Source: an uncultured Paracoccaceae bacterium
GTDB lineage: Bacteria > Pseudomonadota > Alphaproteobacteria > Rhodobacterales > Rhodobacteraceae
Length of the DNA: 10,845 bases
Reading direction: 5' to 3'
Assembly (NCBI GenBank): GCA_937132145.1
Contig: CAKZNY010000027.1
Coordinates: forward strand, 1 to 10,845
Each line of letters begins with the position of its first letter. The stretch's first letter is position 1. Under the pieces are notes generated by a model. It saw only the letters and a list, made by a program, of their open reading frames with translations. It was not told where the DNA came from and did no database searches. Shown piece after piece: positions 7,546 to 10,845 of the stretch. The translations under genes and the position numbers were made by a program.

Positions 7546-7890
7546 ATGACTGACAATAGAATTACGATCAAACCCGCAAACGGAACATGGGTTGTGCGTG
7601 CAGGCGGTGCCATTATTGCAGAAACCGATAACGCGTTGGAATTGCACGAAGGCGATTACCCCGTTGTCATTTATTTCCCGCGCAAAGACGTGGCCATGGC
7701 GTTTCTGGACACCTCCGATCAACGCTCCACCTGCCCCTATAAAGGCGAGGCCAGCTACTTCGGAATCGCGGCTAAAAGCGGTGTCATCGAAAATTCGGTC
7801 TGGACCTACGAGAACCCCCTCGACGCGGTTAAAGAGATCGCCGGATATCTGGCATTTTACACCGACAAAACCACGGTCGAGAAATTCTGA
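7546..7890 (+). CDS. DUF427 family protein
   Basis: A 114-residue soluble protein of the widespread DUF427 family (Pfam has labelled it NTP_transf_9), whose biochemical role is not established. Recognisable features are the N-terminal beta-rich part ending in 'YFPRKDVAM' (43-51), the signature T-C-P-Y-K-G-E-A-S-Y-F at 62-72 with C63 and K66, and the C-terminal 'WTYENPLDAVKEIAGYLAFY' (86-105). The family's usual W-x-Y-x-x-P pattern is intact (W86, Y88, P91). The ATG has AAGGA seven bases upstream. It ends two bases before the stop of the convergent CLC gene. Nothing in the context points to a function. Confidence 0.88.
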   Translation: MTDNRITIKPANGTWVVRAGGAIIAETDNALELHEGDYPVVIYFPRKDVAMAFLDTSDQRSTCPYKGEASYFGIAAKSGVIENSVWTYENPLDAVKEIAGYLAFYTDKTTVEKF

Positions 7891-7892
7891 CC

Positions 7893-9569
7893 CTAGGAAT
7901 GTTCTTCCCGCGCGGTCGCGGCCAGCGCACGGTTATAACTGCGCAAAGCATCCACCAGATACAGCGAACCGATTAAATCTGGCCCGCTTTCCAACGCCTC
8001 GACCACTGGCAGCATTTGCAGTGGCGAGGCTTCAAGTTTCGCCATAGCCGTCTCTAGCGTTTCGGTGATATCAACAAACGCGCCTTGCTCGATCAGGGTT
8101 TGGCACTGCGATTGTGGCGCATCCTGCCCCGATCCAACCAGATGCATTATGTTGCGAACGCTGATCGTAGACAGCAGATATTCCTGCGGTCCAGCCGCCA
8201 GATGCACCCCTCGCCGCTCCAATTGCGTCAGGAAGAAACTTCGGTCAACCAAGCGGCTGGTCAACGCGCTCGCCAAGGAAACCGAGACCATTACCGCAAT
8301 CCCCGCCTTCCAATCCCCCGTCATTTCAAACACAATCAACGTCGTGGAAATCGGTGCGCCCAGCACGGCCGCTGCCACCGCAGCCATGCCCGCCAATGCG
8401 TATATCGTCTCGCTTCCCGAAATTCCGGGGAAAATCGAGGTTGCCACCAGCCCGAACGTCAATCCGGTCAAGGCCCCCAGCATCAACGAGGGCGAGAAAA
8501 CTCCGCCTCCCATGCGGCCCGCAAAAGTGATCGCCACCGCCACAACCTTGATCATCGCAAATACAAACGCCTCGTGCATCAACAACTGTCCGGTCAGTGC
8601 CGAGGATGTGGTTTCATACCCGACGCCAATGATATGCGGGAACAGCAGCGCGAGGCCCCCCAACATCGCCCCCGCCACAGCAGGGCGCAAAAAACCGGGC
8701 AGGCGGGTGTATTTCTGAATGGCATCGCCCCAGTCTTCGGCCAGAAATATGCTGCGAATAAGCACATAAGCGACCAGACCACACACCAACCCCAGCAGTA
8801 AAAACGCCGGCAATTCCACATTCAGGGCAATCGGGTTAACCGGCAATATGAACTCCGTCACATTGCCCATTTGCAAACGACTGACCACCGTTCCGGCCAC
8901 TGCGGCGATAACAATCGGCGCAAACGCATGCACTGCAAAGTGACGCAAAATCACCTCAAGCGCAAAAATAGTTCCGGCCAAAGGTGCATTAAAAGACGCC
9001 GAAACCGCCGCCGCAACAGCGCAACCCATCAAATCGCGCGCCGTAATCCCGTCGGCATGAATACGGTTGGAAACCCAACTGGAAATCACGGCGGCCAGAT
9101 GCACAACCGGCCCCTCGCGCCCACTCGATCCACCTGTCGAAAGCGTAATCAACGCCGCCGCAGCCGAGGCCAGCCCGATGCGTTTACTAACCCGTCCTTC
9201 GCGCATGGCCGCACCATGGATCACATCGGAAACCGCACGCGCCTGTCCGTCCGGTGTAAACGCCCAAAGGATCAAGCCAACCGCTAGCCCGCCCAGAATT
9301 GGAATGCCAACGACCCATTTCCAGTCGAGCGTCCCCAAAGTCGTCGCCAGCGTTTTGTCATCTGCGCCGTACAACAGCCCCTGAATTTCCGAAATCGCCA
9401 CCCGAAAACCCAGCGCAGCAGCTCCGGCCGCGATACCGATAACCAGCGCCAGCAGCCAGAACGTCAGCTGCCCCGGCCCCTTGGTGCGAATGGCCAAAAG
9501 CGCAGAGCGGCACTCGCCGTAAATCCCTGCGTAGCTTTTCTTGACGAAATTCCCAAAAGGTCGCAGCAT
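7893..9569 (-). CDS. CLC-family chloride channel/transporter with C-terminal CBS-like region
   Basis: A 558-residue inner-membrane CLC protein with about ten or more hydrophobic helices between 35 and 440 and a cytoplasmic CBS-pair-like tail (about 463-545). It keeps the gating glutamate in GREGP (E152, equal to E. coli ClcA E148), 'SFNAPLAGTIFALE' (192-205) and the GGGVFSP anion-site motif (354-360). Three other key places differ from ClcA when aligned by eye: GSGIP is A-R-A-V-S (110-114), inner proton glutamate E203 is V206, and Tyr445 is W420. The second and the overall pattern resemble the ClcB-like group, so it may be a channel or a differently coupled transporter. I place the start at ATG 9569-9567, with AAGGA five bases upstream, rather than GTG 9602, which would add 11 residues and overlap the thioesterase by 32 bp. 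It follows the thioesterase stop by one base. Confidence 0.92.
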   Translation of the reverse strand: MLRPFGNFVKKSYAGIYGECRSALLAIRTKGPGQLTFWLLALVIGIAAGAAALGFRVAISEIQGLLYGADDKTLATTLGTLDWKWVVGIPILGGLAVGLILWAFTPDGQARAVSDVIHGAAMREGRVSKRIGLASAAAALITLSTGGSSGREGPVVHLAAVISSWVSNRIHADGITARDLMGCAVAAAVSASFNAPLAGTIFALEVILRHFAVHAFAPIVIAAVAGTVVSRLQMGNVTEFILPVNPIALNVELPAFLLLGLVCGLVAYVLIRSIFLAEDWGDAIQKYTRLPGFLRPAVAGAMLGGLALLFPHIIGVGYETTSSALTGQLLMHEAFVFAMIKVVAVAITFAGRMGGGVFSPSLMLGALTGLTFGLVATSIFPGISGSETIYALAGMAAVAAAVLGAPISTTLIVFEMTGDWKAGIAVMVSVSLASALTSRLVDRSFFLTQLERRGVHLAAGPQEYLLSTISVRNIMHLVGSGQDAPQSQCQTLIEQGAFVDITETLETAMAKLEASPLQMLPVVEALESGPDLIGSLYLVDALRSYNRALAATAREEHS

Positions 9570-9570
9570 C

Positions 9571-10077
9571 TTAATCCTTCCGCCGAATACCAATCGAGGC
9601 ACCCAGTTGCGCAGGCCGCTCCAACTTGGAATGCGCCTCCAGCATCGCCGACATCCGCGCTTGCGCCCAATCAGGATAAGGGGTCGATCGCCGCGTTTCC
9701 AAATCCACGTTCATCAACATTTGCTCGCAAGTCGCCGCCAAACCGCCGTCCGAATGCAATTCGATAAACAAATGCATCCGTTTCGCATCACAATCCACCA
9801 GCCGCACCGCGACACTAAACTGCGCCCCCTCCAACAACTCCCCCAAGAATTGCACATGTGATTGCAGCGCATACGGCCCTTGCCGGACCCGCGCCGCGTG
9901 CGCCTCGCCAATCCCCAATTCGTCTTCCAGAAAAAGGTCCAACGCCTGATCTATCGCCATGATGTAATAGGCGACATTCATATGCCCGTTATAATCGATC
10001 CATTCCGCCGGAACCTCGCGGGTTGGCAGCGTCACTGGCGCATTATACGGCGCGTCATGTCCCTCAAATGGTGTCAT
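9571..10077 (-). CDS. Hotdog-fold acyl-CoA thioesterase (betainyl-CoA thioesterase-like)
   Basis: A 168-residue single-hotdog protein expected to hydrolyse an acyl-CoA thioester in the cytoplasm. The signature W-I-D-Y-N-G-H-M-N-V at 26-35 includes the Asp/Asn-Gly-His-Met-Asn active-site loop of 4HBT-type enzymes. 'QSHVQFLGELLEGAQFSV' (72-89) and 'DAKRMHLFIEL' (97-107) form the expected strands, and 'MNVDLETRRSTPYP' (122-135) matches the group that includes carnitine-degradation betainyl-CoA thioesterases. The natural substrate is not certain, since no carnitine genes are visible. I chose ATG 10077-10075, with AGGGGAAG (10090-10083) upstream. The frame extends 26 codons further to 10155, but that part reads unlike the family and would overlap the divergent gene. 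It is first in an operon with the CLC gene. Confidence 0.87.
   Translation of the reverse strand: MTPFEGHDAPYNAPVTLPTREVPAEWIDYNGHMNVAYYIMAIDQALDLFLEDELGIGEAHAARVRQGPYALQSHVQFLGELLEGAQFSVAVRLVDCDAKRMHLFIELHSDGGLAATCEQMLMNVDLETRRSTPYPDWAQARMSAMLEAHSKLERPAQLGASIGIRRKD
9575..9579 (-). promoter_or_regulatory. Shine-Dalgarno AAGGA deciding the CLC gene start
   Basis: On the minus strand AAGGA (9579-9575) is encoded in the last two sense codons of the thioesterase gene (AAG GAT), followed by its TAA, one G, then ATG of the CLC gene. The five-base spacing and stop-start adjacency favour ATG 9569 and termination-coupled translation. Confidence 0.7.
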
Positions 10078-10136
10078 TTGGACTTCCCCTGATAATAAGA
10101 CGACACTACTGTGACCCGAAACCGGAGGGAACCCCC

Positions 10137-10845
10137 ATGAGCATAGAAGCCGCAATCAAAGCCTTACAATCTGCTTACGGCGACCAAGTGACGACCAACG
10201 CATCTGTCTTGGATGCGCACGGCCAGAACGAGGCCTACTTCCCCGTCACCCCTCCCGATGCGGTCGTATACCCGAACTCGACGGCGGAAGTTTCCGAAAT
10301 TGTCAAAATCTGTGCCACCAACGATTGCCCGATTATCGCATACGGCACAGGTACGTCGCTGGAAGGCCACCAACTGGCCGTTCGTGGTGGCATCAGCCTC
10401 GATATGTCAAAAATGAACGCCGTATTAACCATCCACGCCGAGGACATGGACGTCGTCGTTCAACCCGGCGTCACCCGCGAACAATTGAACGAAGACCTAC
10501 GCGCCACCGGCCTGTTTTTCCCCGTAGACCCCGGCGCAAATGCATCATTAGGCGGCATGGCAGCCACCCGTGCGTCGGGTACTACCGCCGTTCGATACGG
10601 AACGATGCGCGAAAATGTTATGGCATTAGAAGTGGTTATGGCTGACGGTCGCATTATTCGCACTGGCACCCGCGCCCGTAAATCTTCCGCCGGATATGAC
10701 CTGACAAAATTGTTCGTAGGTTCCGAGGGCACCCTCGGGATCATCACCGAAATCACCCTGCGCCTGCAAGGCCAGCCCGAAGCGATATCCGCCGCCACTT
10801 GCAGTTTTCCCGACATTGAATCCGCCGTAAACACCGTCATCGCGA
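10137..10845 (+). CDS. FAD-binding D-lactate dehydrogenase / glycolate oxidase-type oxidoreductase, 3' end missing
   Basis: The N-terminal 236 residues of an FAD-linked 2-hydroxyacid dehydrogenase of the GlcD/DLD (VAO/PCMH) family, which oxidises D-lactate or a related D-2-hydroxyacid. The FAD domain covers about 35-215: 'PIIAYGTGTSLEGH' (65-78) is the flavin pyrophosphate loop, 'PVDPGANASLGGMAATRASG' is at 129-148, 'AVRYGTMRENV' at 151-161, 'RKSSAGYDLTKLFVGSEGTLG' at about 181-201, and an ITEITLRL strand follows. The pattern is closest to mitochondrial D-lactate dehydrogenase (LDHD). The substrate-binding C-terminal half, with its metal-binding histidines, lies beyond the window, so the substrate is not settled. 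The ATG has a strong GGAGG (10124-10128) eight bases upstream. It is divergent from the thioesterase gene across a 59-bp gap. Confidence 0.92.
   Translation, partial: MSIEAAIKALQSAYGDQVTTNASVLDAHGQNEAYFPVTPPDAVVYPNSTAEVSEIVKICATNDCPIIAYGTGTSLEGHQLAVRGGISLDMSKMNAVLTIHAEDMDVVVQPGVTREQLNEDLRATGLFFPVDPGANASLGGMAATRASGTTAVRYGTMRENVMALEVVMADGRIIRTGTRARKSSAGYDLTKLFVGSEGTLGIITEITLRLQGQPEAISAATCSFPDIESAVNTVIA

Noticed and set aside
7908..7921. GC-rich hairpin CCGCG-CGGT-CGCGG near the DUF427/CLC junction as a terminator
   Set aside because: It has only five stem pairs and no T-run on either strand, and it lies inside the CLC coding sequence.
8065..8801. Two open frames of 217 and 238 codons on the plus strand inside the CLC gene
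   Set aside because: They are antisense to clear CLC membrane motifs, and their translations are Arg/Gln/Pro-rich without any domain.
9570..9602. GTG at 9602 as the CLC gene start
   Set aside because: It would overlap the thioesterase by 32 bp. ATG 9569 has a well-spaced AAGGA site and the extra 11 residues look unrelated to the family.
10092..10097. TATTAT on the minus strand as a -10 box for the thioesterase
   Set aside because: There is no matching -35, and transcription would begin only about eight bases before the ATG, removing the ribosome site.
10078..10155. N-terminal extension of the thioesterase to 10155
   Set aside because: The extra 26 residues do not resemble the family, would run into the divergent oxidoreductase gene, and ATG 10077 has a strong ribosome site.
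1..10845. CRISPR, IS elements, phage genes, tRNA/rRNA, toxin-antitoxin or defence systems
   Set aside because: I found no spaced direct repeats, transposase-like frames, cloverleaf sequences or defence domains. All sizeable frames are accounted for by housekeeping families.

Overview
This window looks like ordinary, tightly packed chromosome from an alphaproteobacterium, most likely a marine Rhodobacterales (Roseobacter-type) species. The reasons are the aerobic cobaltochelatase pair CobS/CobT preceded by a J-domain protein, the mid-50s-looking GC content with heavy use of C-ending codons, and the close family resemblance of most proteins to Rhodobacterales types. This assignment comes from recognising protein families by eye; no database search was run.

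Layout, left to right. (1) The 3' part of an amino-acid-type ABC transporter permease (+) runs in from the left edge. It meets, stop codon to stop codon, a leftward pair bolA-rluA, both with TTG starts and overlapping by 4 bp. (2) A 93-bp divergent region separates bolA from a rightward block: J-domain protein, then cobS-cobT. The last two overlap by 8 bp and form the ATPase/chaperone part of the aerobic cobaltochelatase; CobN is not in the window. (3) A small membrane protein lies on the opposite strand and overlaps the 3' end of cobT by 14 bp. (4) Across a 106-bp divergent region carrying a perfect 13-bp palindrome lies a 596-residue M24 aminopeptidase P (+), followed by a DUF427-family protein (+). 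(5) Two bases on, a leftward pair begins at the right: a hotdog-fold acyl-CoA thioesterase followed directly by a CLC-type chloride transport protein, with one base between stop and start. (6) Divergent from the thioesterase, an FAD-linked D-lactate dehydrogenase/glycolate oxidase-type gene (+) runs off the right edge.

Gene packing is extreme: all three convergent junctions either overlap or have a 2-bp gap, and none shows an intrinsic terminator. There are no gene-free stretches over about 110 bp. I found no tRNA, rRNA, CRISPR array, IS element, phage gene or cobalamin riboswitch.

I do not see a clearly new biological system. The points most worth checking are the CLC protein, in which three of the four textbook ion- or proton-coordinating positions are replaced; the J-domain protein with a Cys/His-bearing N-terminus next to cobST; and the palindrome at 5597-5609.
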